Of a stretch of DNA of 64,000 bases, positions 33,381 to 47,455 are shown one piece after another (the first letter of the stretch is position 1; each line of letters opens with the position of its first letter). Below the pieces are notes generated by a model. The model saw only the letters and a program-made list of their open reading frames with translations. It was not told where the DNA came from and searched no databases. The translations under genes were made by a program, and so were the position numbers. This DNA is from Neocallimastix lanati (nom. inval.) (taxonomy: Eukaryota; Neocallimastigomycota; Neocallimastigomycetes; Neocallimastigales; Neocallimastigaceae), in the NCBI GenBank assembly GCA_016946835.1, contig JACVTC010000014.1, positions 1,003,001 to 1,067,000 of the forward strand. The letters are read 5' to 3'.

Positions 33381-33873
33381 ACAAGAGTCTACCAATAAAA
33401 ATAAAAATTAAAAAAAAAAAAAAAAAAAAAAATTCATTAATATTAATTTAAAAATATATAATCATGAATAATAAACAAAAAAAACATATTAATCGATTTT
33501 TAAAATTTCCAAAATATATATATATATATAGATAGATAGATAGATAGACAACTCTCAAAGGGACAACTTTGAATGGGATACTTAACAGCGCCTTTAATTA
33601 ATAAAAGTATAAAATAAATATTTCCTAATAACGAATAAAATAATCAGATGAAAAGATAAAAAATAAATAATTTAAATTAAAATTTTAAATAATAAAAAAA
33701 TAGTTTAAATAATAAAATAATTATAATTAATATAATATACCATATATAATCATTAATATAAATGGATATTCCACAAAAATTATAATTTTTTAAATTATTT
33801 AAAAATTTTTAAAATAGTATAAAATAGTATAAATAAAAATATAATTTAAAAACTATTAATTTTATGTACAACA
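33197..33873. other. LTR remnant, poly(A) runs and gene-free leader
   Basis: A copia LTR probably starts at 33197 (TGCTAAC), but its end was not found. Poly(A) runs lie at about 33343-33377 and 33409-33431. (GATA)n lies near 33530. A short higher-G+C piece (33549-33600) follows. Confidence 0.4.
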
Positions 33874-34530
33874 ATGAATCAAGATGAAATTTATTTAGAT
33901 ATTACAAATAAAATACTAGAAAATGCCAAAATTAAAATAATAAAAGAAGTTTATAATAATGTATTAAATGCGCTTTGTAAAACAATAGAAGATAATAATA
34001 TTAAAATTGAGAAGAAAAAAAAATTTACTTTAAAATATCTTAATGAAACAATTGAATTATCTTTTAATAAAGCAAAGGAACAAAACAATGAATTATTGAA
34101 TGATAATTTAATAGCTAAAGTTATTCAATCAAATGTTAAGAAAACTTCAAATAGTAATGTAGGAAAATTATTTTATATTAAAAAAGAAACAAAGAATTCA
34201 TCATCAGTTCCCAATTTAAAAGAAGAAAATAAAGAAAATCATTTAAATTTAATTATTCCAAGTGTTGTTTATTTCTGTAAAAACATTCCAAATGCTATCG
34301 AAATTCCAAAAAATTTATTAAAAGCAAATCTTAATTTTTTACAAAAAAATGAAAACAAATATCATTATTTTACAGTTAAATTAAATCACAATGATAAGAT
34401 TTATTTCGTTACTTATGCAGAACTTAATAAATTTACTAAACGTGAAATCATTGCAATCTATTTAAATAATAAGCCAATTTGTAAAGATAATTTTCCTTAT
34501 GAATTAAAAGAAAAATATGATTTTTTTTAA
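33874..34530 (+). CDS. Unrecognised 218-residue protein
   Basis: A single-exon ORF from ATG 33874 to TAA 34530, with no rival start upstream in frame. The protein is Lys/Asn/Ile-rich but not low-complexity. Residues 1-90 look like long amphipathic helices. A polar linker (about 95-125, KKETKNSSSVPNLKEENKEN) follows, then a mixed strand/helix C-terminal half with aromatic positions (VYFCKNIPNAIEIPKNLL, YHYFTVKLNHNDKIYFVTY, FPYELKEKYDFF). No membrane segment, signal peptide or known motif was seen. Transposon relics lie upstream and 3 kb of empty DNA downstream. The varied composition and clean frame argue that it is a real gene. No function is proposed. Confidence 0.65.
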   Translation: MNQDEIYLDITNKILENAKIKIIKEVYNNVLNALCKTIEDNNIKIEKKKKFTLKYLNETIELSFNKAKEQNNELLNDNLIAKVIQSNVKKTSNSNVGKLFYIKKETKNSSSVPNLKEENKENHLNLIIPSVVYFCKNIPNAIEIPKNLLKANLNFLQKNENKYHYFTVKLNHNDKIYFVTYAELNKFTKREIIAIYLNNKPICKDNFPYELKEKYDFF

Positions 34531-36112
34531 AATGTTTAACGTATATAAAATTTATATATATTAGAAATATTATTAATAATCATTAAACCATATCATTATT
34601 ATCTAATAATATATTGACATTAAAAATGAAAATGAAAATGAAAATCGATTATATATATAAATCAAAATTTTATTATTATAATTATTATTAAAATAATTAT
34701 TATTATACATATATATATAATAATAATAATTTTTTTTTTTATCTTTTTTTTTTTTTTTGTTTTTCATTGAATTATAATAAATACAATTATAATAAATGTT
34801 GATCCATAATAAATAAAAGTAAATGAATATTTAATTTTGTAATAATATGTTTTTTTTTTTTTTAGGCTAATAATTTTTTGTTATACAGTCGTTGATTATT
34901 ATTATTATTACTATTATTTTATTAACTTGTTTATTTGTTTTGTGTATAATGTTATAAGATATAAGTAATATTTAAATATAATTCTTTTAAAGTTTGTTCG
35001 CTTGTTTGTTTGTTTTATATAAAATAGTATATAATATATATGTTATGTTTAAATGTAAATTTTATTATTAGTTCATGTTTGTTTATATATTATATAATAA
35101 TATGAATTTATATATATATATATATGAATTTTATATATATAAGTGATATAAATTTTATATATATGACTATAATGATATTATAAAAATTTTAAAATGTTTG
35201 TAAACTAGAATGTGTTTTTATATTTAATGATATGTAGTTATTATTCGATTATAATGATTATAATGAATTATGTATAAATATAATTTTTACAATGATAAAA
35301 ATTGTATTCATATGTATAAGTTTATATATATTATATAATAATATAGTTCTTATTTTATTATATAAATACGCTATAAAATTTAAATATAAAGAGATATAAA
35401 TTTTAAATATGAATGTTATATATTTATATATAAAAAAAGCATATATATTTACATATATGAATTGTTTTTCTTCTATATATCTATATATATTAATATCTTT
35501 TTTTTTTTTTTTTAATTTTCCTTTTATATATATATGTATTTACCTCCCTTTTATAATTTTCTTTTTCATATATATTTGTTTATACTTTTTTTTTTATTTT
35601 TCTATATTATTAATATGATTTTTATATGAAAAACGATTTTTATATAACAACTCATATAAAAATTTAACATAAAATAAAAATTATCCACTATTTACATATT
35701 TTCAGAGGTTAATCTTTCCAATTAGACTATATGATAATAAAATATATAAAAAAATTTTCTTATATAAAATTAAGTTATTAATTATTGTTTTAATTAAAGA
35801 AAAAAAAATAAAAATTAATAAAATCTTTCATTAACGGAAAAATGGAATAATCAGTGGTTAACAAAAGTTTAATAATTATTATATATAAAAATTAACATAA
35901 TAACTATTTCTAGTTTTTTTATTTTTTAAATAAAAAAAAAAAAATTTAAAATACTATAAAAATTATACAATACATACAGAATTCTTTATTATACTAATGG
36001 ACATTTGATTAATTTTTAAAAATTATATGATAAATTACTACTTAATATTTTAAATTTATAATGAAATAGAATTTAGTATTATAAAAAAAGTCATAAATTC
36101 AATATGGTAAAT
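34531..36112. other. Intergenic A+T-rich DNA
   Basis: It contains (GAAAAT)n near 34625-34645 and many T runs. No gene was recognised. Confidence 0.5.
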
Positions 36113-36530
36113 TACCAAAATAATAGATTAATATAAATATTAACATAAATATAATAATTAATATATAATAATAAATATAAAATATAATAATACAAAAATA
36201 ATAATAAAAATATATCTTTTATAATTAAAATAATAATTAAAATAAAATATTATATTTATATTACTAAATATTCCATATTAACTTATTTTTATAAATAAAG
36301 TCTATAAATATATATTTTATTACCAAAATAATAGATTAATATAAATATTAACATAAATATAATAATAATATATAATAATAAATATAAAATATAAAAATAC
36401 AAATACAAATAATAATAAAAATATATCTTTTATAATTAAAATAATAATTAAAATAAAATATTATATTTATATTACTAAATATTCCATATTAACTTATTTT
36501 TATAAATAAAGTCTATAAATATATATTTTA
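36113..36530. repeat. Tandem duplication of a 208-bp unit
   Basis: 36113-36320 is repeated at 36321-36530 with few changes; both copies start TACCAAAATAATAGATTAAT. There is no coding content. Confidence 0.85.
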
Positions 36531-36961
36531 TATTTTAATTCATTAATTCAATTACATAATTATAAATATTAAATTAATATTTATATAATTTTACTAACAG
36601 AATATAGCACTAAAAATATTCTTTTTTTCTTAATATAATATAAAATTTTAGTATATTATATAAAAAATAATAATAATTATTGAATAACTAGAAATAATAT
36701 TAAAACAATAACCAAAAAAAAAAAAAAAAAAAAAAAATATAAAAATTCATTAATCTGTTTATATTGTAATATAAAAAATTTTAGTATATAAAAATAAAAA
36801 ATATTATAAAACTTATTAATAAAGCAACTAGAAATAATGGTAATGAAGATTAGGGAACTATTATGGAAATTTGTGATTTAGTTAATACCAAGTTTGCTCA
36901 ATATCGTATTATAAATTTAAATTAATATTAAATTTATAAACTAATAATTTACAAATATTAT

Positions 36962-36999
<38 letters not shown>

Positions 37000-37824
37000 A
37001 TGAATGTTTTTTTTTTTTTTTTTATTTAAATTTTTAAATGATTTATTTTATTTTATATTAATCCTTTTTTTTTTTATATAAATAGTTATAAAATATATGT
37101 TTTATTATTTATATTTATATTTATTATATTTTTTTAAAAAAATCGTTTTAAAATATGTGTTTTATTATTTATATTTATATTTGTATATGATACGATATAA
37201 TTAATATTTATTAATAAATATATGTTTATAATAGAACTATTTAGTTAAATAAATAATGTATGAATAATATTTTTATTTTTTATTTAATAAAAACTATATA
37301 AGTTTTTTTTAATTTTTTTTTTTTTTTTTTTTTTTTAATTGCATTCTAAAAATCGTATTTAGACAATTACATATATAATTTAAAAATTTTAATATTATAA
37401 TAGGTTGAAAATAATAATATTAATAATATAATAACAAAAATAAATAAAAATATTTAATAACAATATTATATATATATATTAATAAATACTGTTATTATCT
37501 CTATTAAAAACATTTTTATTATACTATTTTTTCATTATATATATTAAATATATATTTTCAAACCATTATTTTTTTTTTAAAAAAAAAATAAAAAATATAT
37601 ATATATATATATATGTTACTTTTATATTATTTTCATATTATTTACATAAATTAATTAATATTTTAATTGGTTTATGATTTATGTAAATTATTTTGTTCTG
37701 TTCTTGTTTTTTTTTTTTTTTTTTTTTTTTTTATTTATTTTGTTTTTTGTTTCTTGTATTTTTCTTTTTTAATGTGTTTTTTTTTTTTTTCTTTTTTCTT
37801 TTTTCTTTTTTCCTTTTTTTCTTT
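36531..37824. other. Intergenic DNA with long A and T runs
   Basis: T runs lie at about 36966-36998 and 37310-37336, and a pyrimidine-rich tract of T with C lies at 37700-37825. The latter is the 3' flank of the next gene. Confidence 0.5.
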
Positions 37825-39121
37825 TTATTTTGAATTAAGATTACAACTAATTGTACTAATACCATCAATACTGGGTTCGATTTCAAAATTATATAAATAG
37901 GCATTATCCTCTGTGATTAATAATTCACCATTTTCAGTTAAATTAGTAAGATTAGTTAATCCTAAACCAAAACTACCTAAACCAAGTTTACCTGAAAAGG
38001 AACGATTACGTAAATAATTTATGGAATGAGAATGCGATCTTGCTCTATCACGCGTAGCTTTGTGTTTATCATCTGAGATTGATAGTGGAGATTGAGTACA
38101 TTGCGTAACAACTGCATCTTGAATAGGAATAGCATTTTCTAATTTAATATCTCCACTTTGATCTAATATATTGATATTATTTGGAGAGTATGAAGAAAGA
38201 ATAGAAATTTCACTATCTAAACCATCATGAGTAATATCATCATCAACACTAACAACTAAATCATCTTCCTTCATTTGTACTTGAATTTTTTGAAATTCTT
38301 TATCAATTTGCTTAGAAATTTCTTCCTTATTAAATAATTCTGAATGAGTAGTATCTGCAGTATCATGATTAGTATTATTATTATCATTTTGAATTAATGC
38401 ATTATTACGGTCACGATTTTCTTTCGAAGTATCATTATAATCATCTAATTGGAAAGAAAGAGAACTGGAACAAATTTTATTTTCCTTTTTATTTTTTGTA
38501 GTTAAGATAGTATCATCAGTTATTATAGCTTGATTTTCATTTGTATGAATATCTTCCTTTGATTCTCTTTTACTTTTACTTTTATCTTTACTTTTATTTA
38601 TTTTTGTAGGTGGTAATTCTATATAATTAAATATACCTATAAATTTTTCATTTTTATTCAAATAATGGCTTGAAACTTTATTATCTGAAGTAGTGGAAAT
38701 ATTAATTGGACAATTCAAAGTGTATGCTTTTCTTGGATTATAAGATGGATCAAAATGATTTGAAATTTCTTCTTTTGTTGAAAAAGCTGGTACAGGTTTT
38801 GGATGAGGCGGAGTAATAACAGAGGAGGTATCATTTATTAATAAATTAGTAGGATCTGTCAAAACGACTTCATCCTCTACCTTAATTTCTTTATTAGTAA
38901 TAAAAGAACTAGGATTAGTATTCATCAAAAAATTTGTATTGATAACAGGTTTTATTAACTGCTCATGATTTGATGGTCTCTGAACATCAATAGAGCTTGT
39001 TAAAATAGATGATACATTTGGTATATCTTCATTATTTATTAAGCTATTAGTATTTTCATTAGATTCACAAATAGATCTAATATTATTTATATTAATATTA
39101 ATACTATTATTATGTTCATTT

Positions 39122-39155
<34 letters not shown>

Positions 39156-41526
39156 TATTTGTATTAGTATTAATAGTTTTATTATTATTTTCATTATTAC
39201 TTTCATTATTACATTCATTATTTCTTTCATTATTACTTTCATGAATATCTTTTTTATTGTTTTCTTTATTATTATTATCATTATTATTATCAAATGAATT
39301 AAGAATAGAAACATTCTTTAAATAATTAAAATTATGAGAAGAGAGTAATGAAACATTATCATTATCAGGAGATGAACTTAATTGATTTGTTGTGATAGGT
39401 ATAGTAGTTTCTGATGAATTATCATTATTATTATTAGTACTAGTATTAGAAGCTGAAGTAGTGGTTTCATTGATTATAGACTGTTTAGCAGTTTGACTTT
39501 TACTTAAAATTTTAATAGTTTTAATAGCAGCAGATGGATTTGTAATTTGATGTGTTATAACACGATTATCATCCTTAATTTCTAAAGGAACTTTTTTCGA
39601 TACAACTTCTTTAACTTCACTAACCTTATCTAATGGAATTGTAGTTATAGGGGAAGCTAAAACATTAAATACATTAGTATTTTTACAAAACTTAATGTCA
39701 TCAATACTTTGTTGATCGACTACATTAAATATATTTTTCTTTTTATTAGATCTAATTGAGTTATCAAGAGATAGGGAGGTTTCCAAATCAGGGGATGAGA
39801 ATGCAGCATAAGCTGGTGTAGACTTTGATTTTTTATTTGAAAGGGAAGTAGATGATTTAGGGATAGATTTAATAATAGTACTATTTAATTTAGGTGAAAT
39901 ATGACGTATATCATTTCTACATTTACAACAAGATGATGATCCAATATTAGATGAAAGATAACGTAAATCATTTTTACAATTATTACAAAGTTTACTATTT
40001 CTTCTTAAATGAGTAATACTATGAGTACTATAAGTACTATGATTGCTGTGGGTGCTATGAGTACTATGAGTACTATGAGTACTTTCTATACTAGATCTTC
40101 TTTCATAATGGAGAGGGTGATAAATACTATCAGAGACAGATTGTTCATTATCACTATCCTTCTTTTTAAGTGAAAAAGAATGAATAGAATTTATAGAGTG
40201 CTTAGATAAAAGGGATGGTGAAGAAACAAGAACATCTGGAGATGAAGAAACGAGATGTGGAGAAGAATTATTTGAGTGATGAGAATGGGTAGAATGGGTA
40301 GAATGTACAGAATGAATTGAAAAAGGAGAAGTTGATAATTTTTTAGTATCAATTAAATCTTCAGTGAGATTACCATCAATCACTTCCTTTATTATTTCAT
40401 TTTCGATTACCTTACGATTTTTTGTATTGGTACAAAGAGTAACAATAGGAATACCATTTGTTATAACTTCAATATTATTTTGTGATTCAACTAGATCTCC
40501 ATTAACTAATTTTTTCTCTTTAATTGAGCTTGGTCTATTATTCATACCTCTATTTTCATTATTATTGGTATCATCATTTTCTTTAACTTGAAGGGTAGAA
40601 TTACGATCAATATTATTATTTTCTTCTTCAAAATTCTTATCGTTATATTGTTCTTGTTGATCTTCATTTTCACGTATAACATCCAAAAGACCATCTACTG
40701 GTTGAGATTGATCTTCAATTTCATTATATGGATTTGATATATTAAGTTTTGGTGGATCATTATATAAATCACGACCAAAATCATAGAGTTGCTCTTTTGA
40801 AGGAGAGAGGGTTAATGTATTATCGAACTGCATAGCTAATAAACTTGAGGAAGGTATTACAACTGAAGTATCTACCATTTGACTATGGTGATGTTGAAAT
40901 TCTGCATTATTGCTAAAGCGACAAATTGGAATTGATTGAATATCATTTGATGGAAGAAGAGAAGTTGAGTTTGTGATTTTATGATTATCTAATATTGGGT
41001 TAAGAGGAGCTCTAGAACAATAATTGAGATTTAAAGGAGAATTTAAATCATTAATGCTATCATCTGAACTATCAGAATCATAGCTATTCAAACTATCAGT
41101 ACTACTACTACGTAAAATCTTATTATGACGTCGACTACTGTGAAGTAATATTTGATTAGAATCATTACGTAAAGTAGGTGGATAATTATAATTATCTTCC
41201 TCAGTTTCAAGTTCTTTTGGAAGTGGAGAATCAATAAATTTTATTTCTTTATCATATTTAATATTATTTATATTTTCTTTATCATTTTTAGTTTCATTAT
41301 TGGAAAATTTCTTTCTATTGTCATTAATATTACTATTATTATTTGTTTTTATTGGAAAAAGATTTCGCGAAAAAGTATTTATTATATTCCAGAGTGTAGA
41401 TGTATTACTTTTTATATCTTCTTTGGAGGACCCCTCAATACCGAAATCTATATCTTCCTCTTCCATACTTGAATTGCTATTTATATAGCTGGATTCAATT
41501 GAATCCATATCAGCATCTGTATGCAT
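37825..41526 (-). CDS. Unrecognised 1233-residue low-complexity protein with paired CxxC boxes
   Basis: A single uninterrupted ORF starts at ATG 41526. The protein is Ser/Asn/Thr/Asp-rich, with acidic stretches, a poly-Asn region near residues 780-810 and two His-Ser-Thr repeat tracts (about 400-415 and 480-505, HSTHSTHS-type). At 514-545 a 12-residue box occurs twice: C-x2-C-K-N-D-L-R-Y-L-S, then C-x2-C-R-N-D-I-R-H-I-S. Together they could bind one zinc ion. The C-terminal part (about 1165-1233, RNRSFSGKLGLGSFGLG...) is more ordered. No signal peptide, membrane segment or enzyme motif was seen. The codon-clean 3.7-kb frame shows it is real. A regulatory or scaffold protein is conceivable, but nothing here proves it. 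Confidence 0.8.
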
Positions 41527-42096
41527 ATTAAATATATATTCTTTTGAATATAACCGTTTAGATAATTAATTATTTAATTTAAAATGTACAATTTATTTAT
41601 CGAATAGCGATAGTGATAAAATATATAACATATTATTATAATAGAGTTTATAATTAGTATATTAAATTTAATTTAAAAATATTATATTTATTATAATAAT
41701 AATTTCAATTAATTTGAAATTAATTTGAAAATTTTATTTTTTTATTTTTTTTAATATTTTTTGAATTATTGCCATAATTTTTAATTTGTTTCTCAATTTT
41801 TCTTTATTTAATAAATTTTTTGATATAAAGTATTTAATTTACTTATTTAGTGTATTACTGAATTTAATGTTTTTATTAATATCAATCTGTAATTAAATAT
41901 AATTATTAAGTCATATGCCATCCTCTATAGTAATTTATTAATTTTTTTTTTTAAAAAATAAAAAATAATAAAAATTTATTTTGCAAAAATATATAATGAA
42001 AGTACTAAATATTTTTATACTACTTTTACATATCCGATACTTTTAACTCAAAATTAGTAGTCTTTATCGGAATATTATAGGTATAAAGAAAGAGGG

Positions 42097-42140
<44 letters not shown>

Positions 42141-42294
42141 TCCAAAACCTTATTTAAAGTTTTATAATAATTTAAAGTTATATTAAGATCACTAATAATT
42201 ATTTGTATTAATTTCAATTAAGAATATAATGTAAAAAAATATATTTTTAACTTGAAATTCTTTAAGAATAATAATTTATATATATATATATTTA

Positions 42295-42356
<62 letters not shown>

Positions 42357-43794
42357 TTTATTATCTTAAGTTTGTTATTGTAATTTATTTTTCATTTCAA
42401 TTTCAATAAATGTTGATATTTTAAAATAATCTTTGAAATTTTAATATTATTTATTTCTAAATCAATCAAAATAATTACCTAAAAATAAAAAATTTAAATA
42501 TATTCATTAAATTTTATAAAAATACACAATAATTTGTACTGTTGTATATAATAAAAGTTTAATTTCTATTTTATTTATCATAATTACTATAGTTGTTTTT
42601 AATATTAAAACTGCATTTTTGTTAATTCACTTTTTTTATAAACTTATTCCAAATTTCGATATTATTTAAAAATAATACTAATAATACTGATATAAATATA
42701 AATTAATATGATTTAATATATTACCTTTTATAATAAATATATATATATATTTTTTTTGGAATTTATGATATAATTTAAATAATGTATTTATATACTTATT
42801 TTAATATTTTTATTTTGTTATCTGTATTTATTACTTTTATTTATTGAAATCATTAAAATTATTTTTTTATTTTATTTTCTCATTCTGAAAAATTTTGTTG
42901 AAATAAAACATATTTATATAAATAAAAACTTATATTTTAAAAAAAAATCACCAAAACAATAAATAAGAAATGTAATTTTTAATTTATGTAAAAATTTTTT
43001 TTATAAAAAAAATTTAATATAAATATTAATATATTAAAATATAATGTATTATATATTTATATATATTATAATTGAAAATCAATATAATATTAAAAAAAAA
43101 AAGCTCTACACAAATATTCAATAATAAAAAAGATTTAAATAAATGGAATAAATATATCTTAATATAATATATAATTTATTATTATATTTTAATATATAAA
43201 AATATTATATTTATATAAAAACAATATAATTATAGAATTGGCCACAATTTCATTATAAAAATCAATGAAAATAAATTAAAAAAAAAAAACTCCTAAATAA
43301 TAAAATAAATAAATAAATAATAAAAGAAGAATTAAATAAATAATAAATACATAAATATAATAAAAAAATTTTTTTTTGTTTATGATATATATCATTTCTA
43401 ATTAGACTACCATATATACTAATAGTTAAAAACGAAGGATTTATAAAGATTATTAAAATGTATATCATTCATATCGTAAATATACAAATAATATATATAT
43501 CAATAAATTGCAATTAGATTATTATAATAGAGTAATATTTTGCATAAAATATAAATTTCATTTAATAAGCTCAATTTTTATATAATTTAGATGATTAAAG
43601 TACTGATATTTTATTATTATGAATTTTTTTATTCTGGTTAATTATTCTATTAATTACCATAATTATTATTTATCACCAAAAATCAAGTAAAATTTTAAAA
43701 ATTCTAATATTAATTTATTAAAATTAATATTAAAAATAACAATAAATTATTCTTACAAAAAAGTTTTCTAGGTTTGTTTATTATCCTTTCAATT

Positions 43795-43948
43795 ATTATT
43801 ATTATTTATTATTATTTATTATTATTATTTATTATTTATTATTTATTATTTATTATTTATTATTTATTATTTATTATTTATTATTTATTATTTATTATTT
43901 ATTATTTATTATTTATTATTTATTATTTATTATTTATTATTTATTATT
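43795..43948. repeat. Heptanucleotide repeat (TTTATTA)n
   Basis: About 20 units of TTTATTA with an irregular start (TTATTATTATT). The ORF over it is a translated repeat. The same unit makes up the long tract at 46965-47455. Confidence 0.9.
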
Positions 43949-45298
43949 CAAAATTTAATCTTTAAGAAAGCATAAACACATTAGAAAGCTTCATATATAT
44001 TTAATATATTTATGTATATTATACAATATGAATTATACAATGAAAAATATATTAATTATAGAATAATTTAAATTAAATACTGAATTTATAATATATTATA
44101 AATGTATTATATAATATATTTATTTATATTACTTATATAAATAAATAAAATGTTTTATATAAAAAATATAAATAATGCCTCAAAAAATTTTGAAGTACAT
44201 CATTTAATATATTTTTAATATATTTATTTTCCTCAATTTTATATTATTATATTCGAAAAAAAAAAAAAAATTTACTCTCAAAAAGTTAATATAAAAGTAA
44301 ATTGATTAACTATATTATGGATATACAAAATCATCTAAAAATTAAATGCTCATACTAATAAGTAAAATTAAATATAAAAATTATTTTCCATTCATATTAA
44401 AAAAATAAATGCTATAAAAAAATAAAATATTAAATAAAATTTTAGATATTTTGATAAAATGAAATACTTTGAAACTGGTATCTTTTAAATGCCAGCAAAA
44501 ACATTACAAAAATAAATTTACGGTATTTTAAAACTAATAATATTTAATTAATAAGAAAATATAGTTAATTATTATAACAATCTAACTATTTTCATCCTAA
44601 TTTATTTTTTTTTATTATTTATATAAAGCTATTGAAAGGATTTAATCCATATAATTAAATGTTTTTTGCTATAATATTCTTATTTTTTAAAGACTTTTAA
44701 TGAATCACCAACCCTTATTTTTAAAAATAAAATACATAAAATTAAAATAATTTATAAAATATTTATATATAAATTAATGAATAAATATAACAGTAACGAA
44801 AAAAAATTCTTTTTTAATCTTATTTTTATAAAGCATCTCTTATTATAATCAAATGAATATTTAAAAAAAATGCTAGTAACTAGTATTATTAATTTTTTTT
44901 CGCATTACTTATTTTCATATTACTTTGATAATTTGAAATTATTATATGATTACTATTATATTTAGTATTATATTTATTATTATATTTATTATTAATTAAT
45001 TAATTAATTAATTATTAATTAAAATTTTATTAAACAATAATTTAATATTGAAAGTACGGAAATATAATATTAATTATCAATATTATTATTTAATTAAATA
45101 ATACAATTTTAAAAATATTAAAAATATAAAAATTAAAGAATTAACAATCATTAATATTTAATATTAAAAAATGAAAGAATTATTAAATCCCTTAAAAATA
45201 TATAATTTATATAATTTATATTATGTATTGTGAATGGGCTGATATTCATTACTTCTCATATTAAAAAATATATTTATATTTTTTTTTAAAAAAGAAAA

Positions 45299-45352
45299 TA
45301 TTTATATTTATATTTATATTTATATTTATATTTATATTTATATTTGTATTTA
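45299..45352. repeat. Hexanucleotide repeat (TTTATA)n
   Basis: Nine near-perfect units, one with a G. Confidence 0.85.
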
Positions 45353-46436
45353 TACAAAAATATGGTATGTATTACCACAATTGATTTAATAATAAAATAA
45401 TTTATGAAATGCAATAAATTCAGTAATCTAATTTAATATATTTTTAATTAATAGAAGGTATAATAAAAGAATTACATTTACATATGTATTTCACATTTAT
45501 GTACTTAACTTATTTTTTTATAATATTACATATCATATATAAAATGCATATACTGTTTATTTCATTACTTTATTAAAAATTTTCATTACAAACAAAAATT
45601 ATTTTTGACCTTTTTATAATATATTACATACATTTGCAATTGAATAAATAAACATTGAATTTATATAGAATATTTTCACAAAGATAATTAGTAATAATTA
45701 GTACAGTTTAAATATAAAAATAAATTTTTATTTTTATATGAATATCATAAATAATTAATATAAATATGATTTGTAATGTTTTAATAAATAAAAGTTTAAA
45801 TAAATATAAAGTTTTTTAAAAAAAAAAAGTTAATAATATAATAATTTATAAATTGAATAATTATAAAATTATATTTAATTATAATAATCTAAGGTAAAAA
45901 TATTAATTATAATAATTTAAAAATAATTATAAAACTAAAGAGCATAAAATATAAAATTTTATTTAAAAAAAAAAAATGCATTTTAAATACAACCCAACAA
46001 CAAACATGAGCTATAATTTTTAAAAACAAATAATAAAATAAAATAAATTTAAATTAAAATTAATTTAACATATATTAAATATATTTAAATGAATAAAATC
46101 AATATAATAAAATAACAGTTAATATATTTCAATAAAAATTTTTTTTTACTTTTATACTAAATTTTAACAAAATTTGATTTGATTATAGTAAATGTAACAT
46201 TCATAATTTTTCTAGTTTAAAACTTAAAATAGGTTATTTACTTAATATTGGTAATATTTTTTTTACAACAAATAATCAGTCAATATATTGTTAATTTCTT
46301 TTAAAGAATTAATAAACATTTAATTTCCATCTAACAATATTATGTAACAGACAAACTTACTAATTATTTGAAAAATTCACACAACCACTACTGTATTATT
46401 AAAACTAATAATTATTATTCTTTAATTATTGTCTCT

Positions 46437-46437
46437 T

Positions 46438-46472
<35 letters not shown>

Positions 46473-46497
46473 TCTATTTATTTATTTATTTATCTAT

Positions 46498-46556
<59 letters not shown>
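46437..46556. repeat. Tetranucleotide repeat (TTTA)n
   Basis: About 30 units with two TCTA variants spaced 28 bp apart. Confidence 0.9.
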
Positions 46557-46964
46557 TCGTCATCTTTATCAATATTTCATTAAAATGCTATATTATTCAA
46601 TTTTACTATTTATAAACATATTAAAAAATAATTTAATTAATTTGATGATTAGTAAAAATAAACATAAATTATCCCTTTAATTAGCAAAAAAAAATTTAAA
46701 ATTAGGGATTTCTAGGCATTCCATTACATTATGAAAAAGGAAATATCTAATATGTAATATATACGTATTCAAAATTTTCTAATGTACATTGTATTTTAGT
46801 GTTGATTCAATAAATAAAAATATAAAATGTTTAGAAATTAATTAAAAAAATATATTTATTAAAAAAATATGTATAATAATAGTCTTAACAGTATCATTTT
46901 TACTTGAAGAAAAAAATAATAGTAAAATTCATGAAATATAAAATTAAAAAACTAAAAACTAAAA

Positions 46965-47455
46965 TTGTTTATTATTTATTATTAATTATTAATTATTTAT
47001 TATTTATTACTTATTACTTATTAATAAATACTTTTATTTTTTATTTTTTATATTCTTATTGTTTTATTGTTTTATTATTTATAATTTATTATTTATTATT
47101 TATTATTTATTATTATTATTTATTTATTTAATATTTATTATTTATTATTTATTATTTATTATTCAATTATTTATTATTAATCATTTATTATTTATTATTT
47201 ATTATTTATTATTTATTATTTATTATTTATTATTTATTATTTATTATGTATAATTTATTATTTATTATTTATTATTTATTATTTATTATTTATTATTTAT
47301 TATTTATTATTTATTATTTATTATTTATTATTTATTATTTATTATTTATTATTTATTATTAATTATTAATTATTTATTATTAATTATTTATTTTATTATT
47401 TATTATTTATTATTTATTTATTATTTATTATTTATTATTTATTTATTATTTAAAT
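46965..47455. repeat. Long (TTTATTA)n tract
   Basis: About 490 bp of mostly TTTATTA units with scattered TTAATTA variants. It shares its unit with 43795-43948. Confidence 0.9.

Noticed and set aside
43795-43948. CRISPR-like array
   Set aside because: The units are seven bases without spacers, so this is a microsatellite in a eukaryotic genome.
43774-47253. Small hydrophobic ORFs at 43774, 46368, 46429, 46904 and 47059
   Set aside because: They are translations of TTTA and TTTATTA repeats.
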